Shown: positions 1 to 8,296, counted from the first letter of the stretch. The stretch is 29,393 nucleotides of DNA from Chloroflexota bacterium (GCA_015478675.1 JADMIH010000032.1:1-29393); one strand, 5' to 3'. Notes: a model not told the origin generated them from the sequence alone. Program-made: numbers and translations.

Positions 1-107
1 CGTCGTCTCGCTCAACTCTACGCCTTGTGAATAACTGCGGCTGTAGGACTTAGACCCGCCTCAAGAAAGTCGCCTAAATGATGACGCGCACCCCCAGCCC
101 CCAGCCC
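1..107. other. Gene-free left edge of the window
   Basis: I see no open reading frame with family similarity, no RNA gene and no clear hairpin here. The last 17 bases are C-rich (two overlapping copies of CCCCCAGCCC at 91-100 and 98-107). The second copy is the left target duplication of the element that starts at 108. In many bacteria the gene upstream of rplS is trmD, but no trmD coding sequence reaches this edge. Confidence 0.6.
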
Positions 108-273
108 CAGGGCGATTGCATCTAAATTGATAGAGCGACTTAACCAGACAAGATCGTGCCTGTCACAGAGGCCTCAACCTGGTAAGTGTTTTACTACTCA
201 CTACAGTTTCTGTTCTCTTGACCCCAGAGTGGAGCAATCACAAGCGTGAATCAATTTAGATGCAATCGCCCTG
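108..273. mobile_element. CAGGG-ended MITE-like element, copy 1 (166 bp)
   Basis: A perfect 23-bp terminal inverted repeat bounds the element: 108-130 begins CAGGGCGATTGCATCT, and its reverse complement is 251-273. A 10-bp direct repeat, CCCCCAGCCC, flanks it at 98-107 and 274-283, as expected of a target-site duplication. The 120-bp interior holds no convincing coding sequence, so it is non-autonomous. The CAGGG tips and the 8-10 bp duplication class recall ISAs1-family ends; that family link is from memory and unverified. The duplication is C-rich and would be weak evidence alone, but the second copy at 28666-28893 has an unambiguous 10-bp duplication. Confidence 0.85.
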
Positions 274-286
274 CCCCCAGCCCCGG

Positions 287-450
287 GTAAACGTTCAGAG
301 TTGGGGTGCAGGGGTATCTCCTGATACTCACCAGGAAGCAAGCCCCCTCTCCCTTCATGGGAGAGGGGCATGGGGTGAGGGCGCACCGGCGCACCGCACC
401 CGCGCAGGATACCTCTTGAAGATTGTTCTACCCCTACTCTGAACATTTAC
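287..450. mobile_element. GTAA-ended MITE-like element, copy 1 (164 bp)
   Basis: The left end is GTAAACGTTCAGAGTTGGGG. The reverse complement of the right end is GTAAATGTTCAGAGTAGGGG, 18 of 20 identical. An exact 8-bp direct repeat, AGCCCCGG, flanks it at 279-286 and 451-458. GTAA tips with 8-bp duplications are typical of the IS66 family (general IS knowledge), so this is best read as an IS66-type MITE. There is no transposase. The interior carries a strong hairpin (344-368). The right edge lies 14 bp upstream of the rplS -35 hexamer. Confidence 0.85.
344..368. repeat. GC-rich hairpin inside the GTAA element
   Basis: A perfect 10-bp stem (344-353 with 359-368) closes a 5-nt loop, TTCAT. A 24-bp block around it (341-364) is identical to 28950-28973 in the second GTAA element. 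There is no downstream T-run on either strand, so a classical terminator is not supported. Similar CCCTCTCCC/GGGAGAGGG palindromes are, from memory, common dispersed repeats in Chloroflexota and other genomes. Confidence 0.75.
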
Positions 451-464
451 AGCCCCGGCACGTC

Positions 465-493
465 TTGGCGTTTGCATCTTTATATGTTATAAT
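465..493 (+). promoter_or_regulatory. Sigma-70-type promoter of rplS
   Basis: The -35 TTGGCG (465-470), a 17-bp spacer and the perfect -10 TATAAT (488-493), with an extended TG at 485-486, form a strong housekeeping promoter. Transcription should start near 500, giving a leader of about 45 nt. A GGAG-type ribosome-binding site follows at about 531-534. The promoter is only 6 bp beyond the target duplication of the GTAA element. Confidence 0.75.
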
Positions 494-546
494 CAGTTTT
501 GTGCCTGAATTACAGCGCATAAAATAAAGAGGAGAAAATCCTAGCG

Positions 547-1026
547 ATGAAACCCACCCAGGCGATTGTAGCGGTCACGGGGCAAATGATCAAGGAAGCG
601 GTGCCCGAGTTTAACGTCGGCGATACTGTACGCGTCAACGTAAAGGTGGTTGAGGGCAGCCGCGAGCGTATACAGGTGTTCGAAGGCGTGGTGATGCGCC
701 GGCGTAAGGGTGGCATCAACGCCAACTTCACTGTGCGCCGCATAGCCTCCCACGGTATAGGCGTCGAGCGTACCTTTCTTCTCCATTCACCTCGCATTGA
801 CAAGATAGAGGTTGCACGTCGTGGCGTTGTACACCGGGCGCAACTCTATTATCTTCGTGGTCTTACCGGCAAAGCGGCCCGCATCAAAGAGCGCCGCTTC
901 CGCCCAGGTGTAGATTCCAGGAAGAATAGCCGCGCTGTAGCTATCCCTGCTACAGCCCTCGAAGCACCCAATGCCGTAGAAGAGACTGCCCCAGCCGATA
1001 CCTCAGAAGATACCATCGAAGAATAG
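547..1026 (+). CDS. rplS: Large ribosomal subunit protein bL19 with acidic C-terminal tail
   Basis: bL19 sits at the interface of the 50S and 30S subunits. Residues 1-117 match the family along its whole length: [16 protein letters not shown] (22-37), [12 protein letters not shown] (42-53), [15 protein letters not shown] (61-75) and [19 protein letters not shown] (99-117). Most bL19 proteins stop near 115 residues. This one runs to 159, and the extra stretch ends in an acidic tail rich in Glu, Asp, Ala and Thr. The ATG at 547 follows a GAGGAG-type site about 12 nt upstream. The gene has its own strong promoter. Neither trmD nor rpsP, its usual neighbours, is in view. Confidence 0.97.
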   Translation: MKPTQAIVAVTGQMIKEAVPEFNVGDTVRVNVKVVEGSRERIQVFEGVVMRRRKGGINANFTVRRIASHGIGVERTFLLHSPRIDKIEVARRGVVHRAQLYYLRGLTGKAARIKERRFRPGVDSRKNSRAVAIPATALEAPNAVEETAPADTSEDTIEE

Positions 1027-1197
1027 GGTATCGCCTGTATAACCGCTAAAAGCTGCGATGCTCATTGGCCATTTGCGACTTTGTGCTGCTCTTCCCATAG
1101 GTGTAGAGGTCTTGCCACTGTAATGTGGGCGTCAGGGAGATAACCTTCAGCGCACCCCGCGTGCATAAGGTGGGGAAAAGTACGCGCGGCGCCAATC

Positions 1198-1206
1198 TGT
1201 TATAAT
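1198..1206 (+). promoter_or_regulatory. Extended -10 promoter element of purL
   Basis: TGTTATAAT is a perfect extended -10. No good -35 is visible at the expected distance, which is acceptable for extended -10 promoters. The start would fall near 1213, leaving a leader of about 30 nt before the purL ATG. I see no purine-riboswitch fold in this short leader. Confidence 0.5.
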
Positions 1207-1242
1207 TACCTTTGTAACCGGTCTCTCAATCGCCCAGGCACC

Positions 1243-3567
1243 ATGGAGTCGATGCTCCCCAACCGCCCAAAGTATAGTGACCCCGTCACAGCACCCATAT
1301 CGCCCGACATCCCTGCGGGCGATTTGGCGCACCTCCTCTCCGAAGTAGGGCTGACCCCCGACGAGTACCGCCAGTTCGTTGAACGCCTCGGCAGACAGCC
1401 AAATAAAGTAGAACTAGGTATGGCGGGCGCTATGTGGAGTGAGCACTGCGGCTACAAGCACTCCAAGCCCCTGCTACGTAAGTTCCCCACGCAGGGTGCA
1501 CGCGTCTTGCAAGGGCCGGGTGAAAACGCAGGGATAATAGACCTGGGTGATGGCTGGGCCGCCGCCCTCAAGATCGAGTCACACAATCACCCTTCGGCGG
1601 TCGAGCCTGTAGAGGGAGCGGCTACAGGAGTGGGCGGCATAGTACGTGACATCTTCACAATGGGCGCACGTCCCGTCGCTCTGCTCAACTCGTTGCGCTT
1701 CGGTCCCCCCTCGAATCCGCGCAACCGTTACCTTTTCAACGGCGTTGTGGCTGGCATCGGCGGCTACGGCAACTGTATAGGCGTGCCTACGGTGGGCGGC
1801 GAAATATTCTTTGACGACGCCTATTCGGGCAACCCACTCGTAAATGCCATGTGCGTTGGCCTTCTCCCTTCGAGCAGCGTCATGCGCGCAATCGCCTCAG
1901 GGGTAGGCAACCCTGTGCTGCTGGTAGGCGCTGATACCGGGCGCGACGGCATACACGGGGCAACTTTCGCCTCAGATACCCTGGGAGAGGACGCATCGGC
2001 TGACCGCCCCGCCGTGCAGGTCGGCAATCCGTTCCTGGAGAAGTGCCTCATGGAGGCTTGCCTGGAGGTGCTGGACCTCAGTATCGTGGTGGGCATGCAA
2101 GACCTGGGGGCCGCGGGCCTCACCTCCTCCGCGGTAGAGTGCGCGGCCCGTGGTGGCGCGGGCATCGAGATTGACATAGCGCGTGTGGCGCGGCGCGAAC
2201 GGGGCATGAACGCCTATGAGATTATGCTTTCCGAATCGCAAGAGCGGATGCTCATCATAGTACGAGAGGGAAGCCAGCCACAGGCTCAGGAGGTATTTAG
2301 CCGCTGGGGCCTACACTCCGACGTAATAGGGCGCGTCACTGACGATGGCATGGTGCGCGTATTCGATGGCGGAACCCTCGCCGCCGAAATACCTGCCACC
2401 CTTCTCGCTGATGAAGTGCCTGTACGCTATGTCACCCCCTCCCCCGACTCCGCCCGGGAGCAGATGCGGCACCCCGATTGGGCCTCCATACTCCACAGTG
2501 AAGAGCCTGCTATTCGTTACGATGAGGCTTTACTGGCGATACTCGCCGCGCCTAATATAGCAAGCAAAGAGCGCGTTTTTCACACTTATGATCATACTAT
2601 CGGAAGCAACACTGTGCTGCAGCCGGGCCAGGCGGATGCCGCCGTGCTGCGCATCAAGGGCACGACCAGGGCCATAGCTCTGACCACCGACTGTAATGGC
2701 CGCTACTGCTATCTCGATCCCTATGCGGGGGCCGCGCACGCAGTGGCCGAAGCAGCCCGCAACCTCTCCTGCGTGGGCGCCCTACCTCTTGCCGTTACCG
2801 ACTGCCTCAACTTCGGCAACCCGGAAAAGCCCGCTATCTTCTATGAGATGGAGAGTGCGGTAAATGGCATAGCTGACGCCTGCTCTGCGCTGGGCCTACC
2901 AGTAGTCAGCGGCAACGTCTCGCTCTACAACGAAAGCGACGGCGTAGCGGTGCTCCCCACGCCCGTGATAGGGATGCTGGGGCTGCTTCAGAATGTAGAG
3001 CAGCGAGCATCTATGGCCTTCCGAGATGGCCTTGCTCTTGGCCTCGTCTGGGCCAAGCACCGAGGCGATGAGCCGCATAACGGTGGGGTCGCTTTGCTGG
3101 GGGCAAGCCAGTACTTGGAAACCATGCTGGGGCTGAAGGTGGGAATGCCGCCTTCTGTGGACTTTCATACCGAGCGCGCTGTGCAATACGTCGTGCGGAG
3201 CGCTATTGGTGAGGGTTTGCTCGATGTAGCGCATGATTGCAGCGACGGCGGGCTGGCGGTGGCTCTTGCCGAGGGCTGCATCACCGGGGGCGTGGGAGCC
3301 TCTCTACAGCTGGACGAAGTGGAGAAGGCACACTCCGGCCTGCGCTCAGATGTCCTCTTGTTTGCAGAGGAACCATCCCGTATAATTGTAGCTCTCCCTG
3401 GTGAAAAATGGACACAACTACAGGAGCTTGCCGACACGATGGAGGTAAGACTCTACTACTTGGGCGCAACAGGCGGCGACAGATTTCAACTCAGGCGTGG
3501 CGAGCATGCAGTTGTTGATTCGGCTCTGTCAGAGTTGGAAGGCGCGTGGCGTGTCGGACTTCTTTAG
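1243..3567 (+). CDS. purL: Phosphoribosylformylglycinamidine synthase II (FGAM synthetase large subunit)
   Basis: This enzyme converts FGAR to FGAM with ATP and ammonia, the fourth step of de novo purine synthesis. The 774-residue length fits the small PurL type, which works with separate PurS and PurQ (neither is in this window). Visible signatures are QGPGENAGI (90-98), the nucleotide/metal region [13 protein letters not shown] (110-122), [16 protein letters not shown], the second-half [11 protein letters not shown] (about 555-565) and [14 protein letters not shown] (about 664-677). The two halves repeat the same fold, as in the AIR-synthetase superfamily. The ATG at 1243 has no strong Shine-Dalgarno; an in-frame ATG three codons later is possible. 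purF follows after 84 bp, probably in the same transcript. Confidence 0.96.
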   Translation: MESMLPNRPKYSDPVTAPISPDIPAGDLAHLLSEVGLTPDEYRQFVERLGRQPNKVELGMAGAMWSEHCGYKHSKPLLRKFPTQGARVLQGPGENAGIIDLGDGWAAALKIESHNHPSAVEPVEGAATGVGGIVRDIFTMGARPVALLNSLRFGPPSNPRNRYLFNGVVAGIGGYGNCIGVPTVGGEIFFDDAYSGNPLVNAMCVGLLPSSSVMRAIASGVGNPVLLVGADTGRDGIHGATFASDTLGEDASADRPAVQVGNPFLEKCLMEACLEVLDLSIVVGMQDLGAAGLTSSAVECAARGGAGIEIDIARVARRERGMNAYEIMLSESQERMLIIVREGSQPQAQEVFSRWGLHSDVIGRVTDDGMVRVFDGGTLAAEIPATLLADEVPVRYVTPSPDSAREQMRHPDWASILHSEEPAIRYDEALLAILAAPNIASKERVFHTYDHTIGSNTVLQPGQADAAVLRIKGTTRAIALTTDCNGRYCYLDPYAGAAHAVAEAARNLSCVGALPLAVTDCLNFGNPEKPAIFYEMESAVNGIADACSALGLPVVSGNVSLYNESDGVAVLPTPVIGMLGLLQNVEQRASMAFRDGLALGLVWAKHRGDEPHNGGVALLGASQYLETMLGLKVGMPPSVDFHTERAVQYVVRSAIGEGLLDVAHDCSDGGLAVALAEGCITGGVGASLQLDEVEKAHSGLRSDVLLFAEEPSRIIVALPGEKWTQLQELADTMEVRLYYLGATGGDRFQLRRGEHAVVDSALSELEGAWRVGLL

Positions 3568-3651
3568 TTAGATCTACTAATACCTGATCTCTACAGAAGG
3601 CAAGTTAGTAAATAGCGGACCGTGAGACGCTACTGGCTGGAGGTCAAAAAG

Positions 3652-5247
3652 ATGGAAAGAGCAGCAAGCGCTACCCACAATAGCATTCGTCCCCTAGATA
3701 ACCTGAGCAGCGAGACAGGCTACGCAGCAACTCTCTATATAGACGACAAGCTCCATGAAGAGTGCGGCGTCTTTGGAGTGTGGGCACCCGATGAGGATGT
3801 TGCTCGCCTTACATATTTCGGCCTTTACGCCTTGCAGCACCGGGGCCAGGAGTCGGCTGGCATCGCCACTACAGATGGTGAAACGCTCATGCTGCGCACC
3901 CGCATGGGCCTCGTTTCTACTGCTTTCGACGAAGAGTCGCTCTCAGGGCTGAAGGGTCACGCTGCCATAGGCCATACACGCTACTCCACCACAGGCTCCT
4001 CGCGCTTGTGCAACGCTCAACCCCTGCGCCTTGACGATCCCAACCTCGGTTGGTTGGCGCTTGCCCACAACGGCAACGTCACCAACGCTGAGCCGCTTCA
4101 CGCCGAGCTTGCGGCAGAAGGCGTCAACTTCGAGACCACCTCCGACAGCGAGGTGATAGGCAAGTTAGCTATCGCATCTCACGGCGCGAACTGGGTTACG
4201 AAGTACCGCCGCGCCATGTCCCGCCTGACAGGAGCATACTCGCTAGCTCTGCTCACACCCACTCACCTGCTGGCTATACGCGACCCTATGGCGATACGCC
4301 CCCTCTGCATAGGCAGGCTGCCCTCCGGCGGGTGGGTCGTCTCCTCGGAGTCGTGCGCGCTCATGACGGTAGGGGCTCACTTCATCCGCGAAGTAGAAGC
4401 GGGTGAGATCGTGATTATAGGGGCTGAGGGCCTTACCTCTTACGCCGATTTGCCAAAGGCAGAGCAGGCTCTGTGTGTCTTCGAGTATATCTATTTCGCC
4501 CGCCCCGACAGCGTGATCAACAAAGTATCGCTCTACACGGCCCGCCAGAATATGGGCCGCGAGCTTGCCAGAGAGCATCCGGCGGAGGCCGACATCGTGA
4601 TCGGCGTGCCCGACTCCGCTACGCCCGCCGCCATCGGTTACTCGCTGCAATCGGGAATACCTTATACAGAAGGGTTGATCAAAAACCGCTACATAGGCCG
4701 GACCTTTATCCAGCCCGACCAACACCTGCGCGAGCGCGGTATCGGCCTCAAGTTCAACCCGCTCCCCGAAGTGCTCAGTGGCAAGCGCGTTATCGTTGTG
4801 GACGACTCGATAGTGCGCGGCACCACTACCAAGCCGATCGTAGAGTTGCTGAGAAGATCAGGAGCCACCGAAGTACATGTGCGTATTCACTCGCCCGCGA
4901 TGAGCCACCCCTGCTATTTGGGGGTAGATACGGCTCGCCGCGAAGAGCTTATCGCTCACCGCATGAGCGTGGAAGAGATAGCCCGCCACATAGGAGCCGA
5001 CTCGCTGGGCTATCTCAGCCTGCCCGGGCTTTTCAGCGCGGTAGGTCAGGGCGGGGATCAGTTATGCTCAGGCTGCTTCACAGGCAACTATCCAGTGCCC
5101 GTGCAAATGGAGTTCGCGACCGACCACAAGCTGGCGATGGAGTATGTAGGCGAGGATAAGCCGCCAGCACCTCCCAGGCGGTTGGAGCTTGACGTAGATC
5201 AGGTGGAAATGGACCTTGACCGCATACCTGTGGGAGCGGATCATTAG
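3652..5247 (+). CDS. purF: Amidophosphoribosyltransferase (PurF) with 37-residue propeptide
   Basis: PurF makes phosphoribosylamine from PRPP and glutamine, the first committed step of purine synthesis. I choose the ATG at 3652 (531 aa) because GGAGGT (3639-3644) lies 7 nt upstream; a GTG at 3622 opens the frame but has no such site. The Ntn glutaminase nucleophile is Cys38 in HEECGVFGV, so 37 residues must be removed, against 11 in Bacillus subtilis PurF. The PRPP loop is VIVVDDSIVRGTT (about 380-392). Cys275, Cys421, Cys472 and Cys475 (CSGC) match the ligands of the structural 4Fe-4S cluster of the B. subtilis type. The last 30 residues form a charged, Pro-rich tail. Confidence 0.96.
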   Translation: MERAASATHNSIRPLDNLSSETGYAATLYIDDKLHEECGVFGVWAPDEDVARLTYFGLYALQHRGQESAGIATTDGETLMLRTRMGLVSTAFDEESLSGLKGHAAIGHTRYSTTGSSRLCNAQPLRLDDPNLGWLALAHNGNVTNAEPLHAELAAEGVNFETTSDSEVIGKLAIASHGANWVTKYRRAMSRLTGAYSLALLTPTHLLAIRDPMAIRPLCIGRLPSGGWVVSSESCALMTVGAHFIREVEAGEIVIIGAEGLTSYADLPKAEQALCVFEYIYFARPDSVINKVSLYTARQNMGRELAREHPAEADIVIGVPDSATPAAIGYSLQSGIPYTEGLIKNRYIGRTFIQPDQHLRERGIGLKFNPLPEVLSGKRVIVVDDSIVRGTTTKPIVELLRRSGATEVHVRIHSPAMSHPCYLGVDTARREELIAHRMSVEEIARHIGADSLGYLSLPGLFSAVGQGGDQLCSGCFTGNYPVPVQMEFATDHKLAMEYVGEDKPPAPPRRLELDVDQVEMDLDRIPVGADH

Positions 5248-5279
5248 CAGCAAAGTAGAAGGTAGAGTTGCTGTTGGCC

Positions 5280-6107
5280 CTAACTACCCTGCTCGAATAC
5301 ACCGTTTATTACCCTGTAATCTGCTATCCTGGTGAAGCCCACCTTTTGTGCTACCATAATTGACGCCAGGTTCTTCGCCCAGACGTCCCAATACGCTGTC
5401 AGAGCATTAGCAAGGCAGTAGTCAGCGAAGACGGCGGCAGTGAGGGTCGCCAGCCCTTTGTTCTGATATTCAGCGATGGTCTCGATTCCGCAGCCACATT
5501 CCTTGTTATGAACGTACTCCGCGGTACACCAACAGGCGATCGTGTCCTTCACAATAGCGCAAAAGCCAAAGCCATTCTCCACAAAGCGCTCCACTGAGTT
5601 CCAACATGAGCTTATCTCGCTCGTGAGCTTGCCAACATTTGCAAGTTCTGCGTCTTGTAGCACACCTGAGGATATAGCCTCTATATGGACTTCGGTGGGG
5701 ACCTTATCACGCCAATTGTTTATTCCTAATTGCTGTATACGGTAGAACAGGCGCTCTCGTCGCTCGTAGCGCGTATTCTCCAGGATATATTCCAGCCACT
5801 TTTCCCATTCAGCCGATGTATAGAATACCTTAAAGGTGGCGAAGCCTTTCGCTATCGCCTGTGCAGCGACATCGTGAAACATCAGCTGTTGCAGTGCCGC
5901 CAACACTTCGGCGTTCCCTCTATACCCGCCTACGTAATGGCAGTGCGCTTTATCCCAGATGTAGGCTGTCGTCGGGTTCGCAGTATTATCTACCCATACC
6001 CTGGCCGGGCTATTTCCCGCAAGTATTCCTCCCATGTGGAGATCAAACGGGATACCTGTGAACAGTGAGCGTACTTTGCCATAATCCTTTGCCACAAGTT
6101 CGTGCAT
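5280..6107 (-). CDS. GNAT-family N-acetyltransferase (GNAT_acetyltran-like)
   Basis: This 275-residue protein has its acetyl-CoA fold in the C-terminal third: IETIAEYQNKGLAT (208-221) is motif A, where the usual R/Q-x-x-G-x-G/A reads QNKGLA, and AKNLASIMVAQKVGF (244-258) is motif B. The long N-terminal region resembles the PF12746 type of GNAT; the substrate is unknown. The reading frame extends to a GTG at 6155, but that codon lies inside the terminator hairpin of the gene upstream (6137-6168). The ATG at 6107 with AAGGA about 11 nt upstream is the better start. The protein has many Cys residues near its middle (CWCTAEYVHNKECGCG), a possible metal site. It converges on purF with a 32-bp gap. 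Confidence 0.8.
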   Translation of the reverse strand: MHELVAKDYGKVRSLFTGIPFDLHMGGILAGNSPARVWVDNTANPTTAYIWDKAHCHYVGGYRGNAEVLAALQQLMFHDVAAQAIAKGFATFKVFYTSAEWEKWLEYILENTRYERRERLFYRIQQLGINNWRDKVPTEVHIEAISSGVLQDAELANVGKLTSEISSCWNSVERFVENGFGFCAIVKDTIACWCTAEYVHNKECGCGIETIAEYQNKGLATLTAAVFADYCLANALTAYWDVWAKNLASIMVAQKVGFTRIADYRVINGVFEQGS

Positions 6108-6136
6108 TCTCTTGCTAGTCCTTTGTGCTGCCAAGT

Positions 6137-6168
6137 AAGAGGCAGCCTGTAACACCAGGCTGCCTCTT
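6137..6168 (-). terminator. Hairpin terminator-like element between two acetyltransferase genes
   Basis: A perfect 13-bp stem, AAGAGGCAGCCTG (6137-6149) with its complement at 6156-6168, closes a 6-nt loop. It lies 14 bp after the stop of the tandem-GNAT gene on the same strand. The U-run after the stem is weak (TTACTTGG on the minus strand), so termination may be partial. The stem overlaps the extended reading frame of the next gene, which argues for that gene starting at 6107. Confidence 0.6.
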
Positions 6169-6181
6169 GTCTATATCCCGG

Positions 6182-7207
6182 TCAGCGCTCCACAAGCGGC
6201 TTGCGATAGACCAGCTCGCGTTTTACCACCTCGAATCCCATGCTGCTGTAGAGTTGCAGCGCGCCGCTGGGGTTCTCAGTGTCCACGCCAAGGGCCGCCT
6301 CCGTCATGCCGAGGTCTTTATGCAGCTGAAAGCTGCGCGCCAGCAAAGCCCTTGCAAGGCCGCGCCTGCGCCACGGGCGCCTCACGCTGATGTTCTCGGT
6401 GTAGCCGCGCTTCCTTTTGAACCTGGCATTCTCTTCAGGGTTGATAAAGTTGCGTATCATCCCGGCTACCTCCTCGCCCTCCCAGGCCACCTGCCATAGC
6501 TCAGGCTGGAAGAGAGGCCGCCTCTGCCAGCGCTCGAAATCACCTTCCTCAGGCACATCAGCACCCCAGTGATCCATAAAAGCCTGTATCTCGGCCTCCC
6601 AGATGGCGCGCAGATGCCCCGGTAGAACGGGGCGCACTTCCAGGCCATCAGGCATGGAAACTTCAGGTATGTTGTCTAGATTGGGGCGTACCATGTCGTA
6701 ACCCTCTCGCACTATAATGTAGCCTTCGCCTGTGAGAAGCTCTTTCACAAAGCCCTGGCTCTCCATCGCGAAAGTGTCAAAGAACGGAGTGGCTGCGTGC
6801 TCGTGCTCGGCAGCTTTCTCGCGCAGCTGCGCCTCACCATGCAGCAGCATAGCGCGCTCGATGCCCTTACCGCGCCATTCGGGTACCACGAAGCCGATAT
6901 AGCTATAGATATAGCTGCCGGTCTTCTCGAGCCACCAGGTGACACGACTGTACCCGACCGCCTTGCCCTCTATCTCAGCAATCAGCACATCCTTGTAGGG
7001 GTCGCAATTCTTCGGGTTAGAGTAGTAGAGGGTCATATTCTCGATGGTATCTACCTTCTCTATACCATCGGCCGTTTTACTTCTTTCGAGCACAGCCACG
7101 ATCTTTGGGATGTCGGCTTCGCCCTCATAATGGCGAAAGGAGAGGCCGGAAATGGAGGGTGCCTCCGCAACAGAGACTTGCTTGTTTTGGGTTAGATCTA
7201 TAGACAT
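6182..7207 (-). CDS. Tandem-GNAT acetyltransferase (MshD-like architecture)
   Basis: This 341-residue protein has two GNAT domains in tandem. The first carries the acetyl-CoA loop FVVPEWRGKGIERAML (106-121). The second carries VRRPWRRRGLARALL (275-289) and DTENPSGALQLYSSMGF (309-325). Duplicated GNATs include mycothiol synthase MshD, and this layout resembles it, but there is no sequence-level reason to assign that substrate. The second domain has the more canonical Q/RxxGxG/A loop and is probably the active one. The ATG at 7207 is preceded by AAAAGGA at about 7 nt. The hairpin at 6137-6168 follows the stop. Confidence 0.88.
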   Translation of the reverse strand: MSIDLTQNKQVSVAEAPSISGLSFRHYEGEADIPKIVAVLERSKTADGIEKVDTIENMTLYYSNPKNCDPYKDVLIAEIEGKAVGYSRVTWWLEKTGSYIYSYIGFVVPEWRGKGIERAMLLHGEAQLREKAAEHEHAATPFFDTFAMESQGFVKELLTGEGYIIVREGYDMVRPNLDNIPEVSMPDGLEVRPVLPGHLRAIWEAEIQAFMDHWGADVPEEGDFERWQRRPLFQPELWQVAWEGEEVAGMIRNFINPEENARFKRKRGYTENISVRRPWRRRGLARALLARSFQLHKDLGMTEAALGVDTENPSGALQLYSSMGFEVVKRELVYRKPLVER

Positions 7208-7509
7208 TGCTTTTTCCTTTTCTAAGTTGGGGGCCGGAAGTTGAAAGGAGGCGCAACAGGCTTATTGCCCTCCACCGCTCCGGCTTTTAGTTGCTGATTT
7301 CCAGATTCCCCATCTACACGGGGTAGCAACAGATATCTTCATCACTCAGCCCCTCCTTTCGTACAAAGTGGCACAGCCGCGTTGCACGGAGGCCATGCCG
7401 AATAGGGCCAATGTTATCATAGCTCTGCGCGAGCGAACATCGGTCTACAGGTGTATTAGTTGTAGTCCTACAGATGAGGGCTCAAGGGCTAGGGATTAGC
7501 AGTTGACCT
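7208..7509. other. Intergenic region, possible structured leader of the tandem-GNAT gene
   Basis: No coding sequence is supported in these 302 bp. On the minus strand, which would be the leader of the tandem-GNAT gene, 7290-7330 can fold as a nested hairpin: GTTGCT/AGCAAC outside and CCCC/GGGG inside. It matches no riboswitch class I know. At 7478-7498 there are three degenerate heptads related to TAATCCC (minus strand). No strong promoter is visible; a TATGAT on the minus strand near 7415-7420 lacks a -35. Confidence 0.4.
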
Positions 7510-8211
7510 CTACCCTCTAACCTGCAATCTCTGGTGCATGAACGCCCCTTTATCGAGATTGCAGATGTCAGCGATCATCGCCAGCACGATATCGGGTTCG
7601 GGAGGTGTGTACTGCGCGGGGTCTTGCGCGTAGTGCCCCTGCTTCACCCACACCGTGGTGAGGCGGTTGCCCATAAACTTCTTGGCACCAGATAGAATCT
7701 TCTCTTTGTCGTCTACCAACACGTAATGCTCGGCAGGCATACGGCGCATTACGTCCTCAAAGCACGTCTCTTTATGAGTGTAGATGAGCACATCGGCGGG
7801 ACCGCCCACGGCTTCAGTCAGCCCGGCGGCGGCGATTTTGCGCGGCTGGTAGTCTTCATCGCCGTCCGAGAGAATAGCCACTTCACCAAAGTTACGCAAA
7901 TACTCAAGCGCATCAAAAGCGCCGGGATAGACGTAATCGGCATAAGGCCAGTCATTTATCAAGCTTGCGGCTTTTGCGGCGATCTCCTTGTCCTGCCAGC
8001 CTGCGGCAAAACGCTTGAGCGTCTGGGGATAGTCAACCACATCAAGCTCGTTACGCACCTGCTCGTAAAGCTCCCAGAAGCGGCTCGCGCCGTCTTCACC
8101 GAGGATGCGAAGCAGGGAGGCCTGCATATCGGCCTTTGCCCGGTCGTTGTCGAGGAGGGTGTTATCCACATCGAGAAGGAATACCGTGCCAAAAGGCTCT
8201 TTGCCCGTCAT
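7510..8211 (-). CDS. HAD-superfamily hydrolase
   Basis: This 233-residue protein has the four HAD motifs: LLDVDNTLLDND with Asp14 (nucleophile) and Asp16 (acid/base), ILSDGD with Ser115 (motif II), a Lys in the QPRKIAAAGL region (about 125; motif III) and VLVDDKE with Asp167/Asp168 (motif IV). The helical cap lies between residues 20 and 100, as in the C1-cap haloacid dehalogenase / phosphoglycolate-phosphatase group. It is a probable small-molecule phosphatase; the substrate is not determinable. The ATG at 8211 has AGGA 8 nt upstream, and a -10 TATAAT lies about 85 nt upstream of the start. Confidence 0.9.
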   Translation of the reverse strand: MTGKEPFGTVFLLDVDNTLLDNDRAKADMQASLLRILGEDGASRFWELYEQVRNELDVVDYPQTLKRFAAGWQDKEIAAKAASLINDWPYADYVYPGAFDALEYLRNFGEVAILSDGDEDYQPRKIAAAGLTEAVGGPADVLIYTHKETCFEDVMRRMPAEHYVLVDDKEKILSGAKKFMGNRLTTVWVKQGHYAQDPAQYTPPEPDIVLAMIADICNLDKGAFMHQRLQVRG

Positions 8212-8259
8212 AGCGCTATCCTGTAGACTACTGTCGGCTGCTCACTACCGTACGCAAAT

Positions 8260-8273
8260 CTCTTTGTAAAGAG
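8260..8273. repeat. Small palindrome in the HAD gene leader
   Basis: CTCTTTGTAAAGAG forms 6-bp arms around a 2-bp centre. It lies between the predicted -10 (8297-8302) and the start codon of the HAD gene. It could be an operator half-site pair or chance; nothing else supports a role. Confidence 0.3.
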
Positions 8274-8296
8274 TAGTAAGTAGCCAGAACCGTGCC

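Noticed and set aside
344..368. Terminator of a gene upstream of rplS
   Set aside because: The hairpin has no U-run, belongs to a mobile element, and its core recurs in the second copy near 28960.
108..450. CRISPR array or integron attC-like sites at the window ends
   Set aside because: There are only paired inverted ends with target duplications; no regularly spaced direct repeats, no integrase and no attC core.
1027..1242. Riboswitch controlling purL
   Set aside because: The predicted start near 1213 leaves only about 30 nt of leader, and I see no conserved purine or PRPP riboswitch core.
4473..5159. A 228-residue plus-strand open frame overlapping purF
   Set aside because: It lies wholly inside purF in another frame, is extremely Arg/Ala-rich and low in typical protein composition, and has no start site; it is a high-GC shadow frame.
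6108..6155. N-terminal extension of the acetyltransferase to the GTG at 6155
   Set aside because: The GTG sits in the loop of the hairpin that follows the upstream gene, and the ATG at 6107 has a ribosome-binding site.
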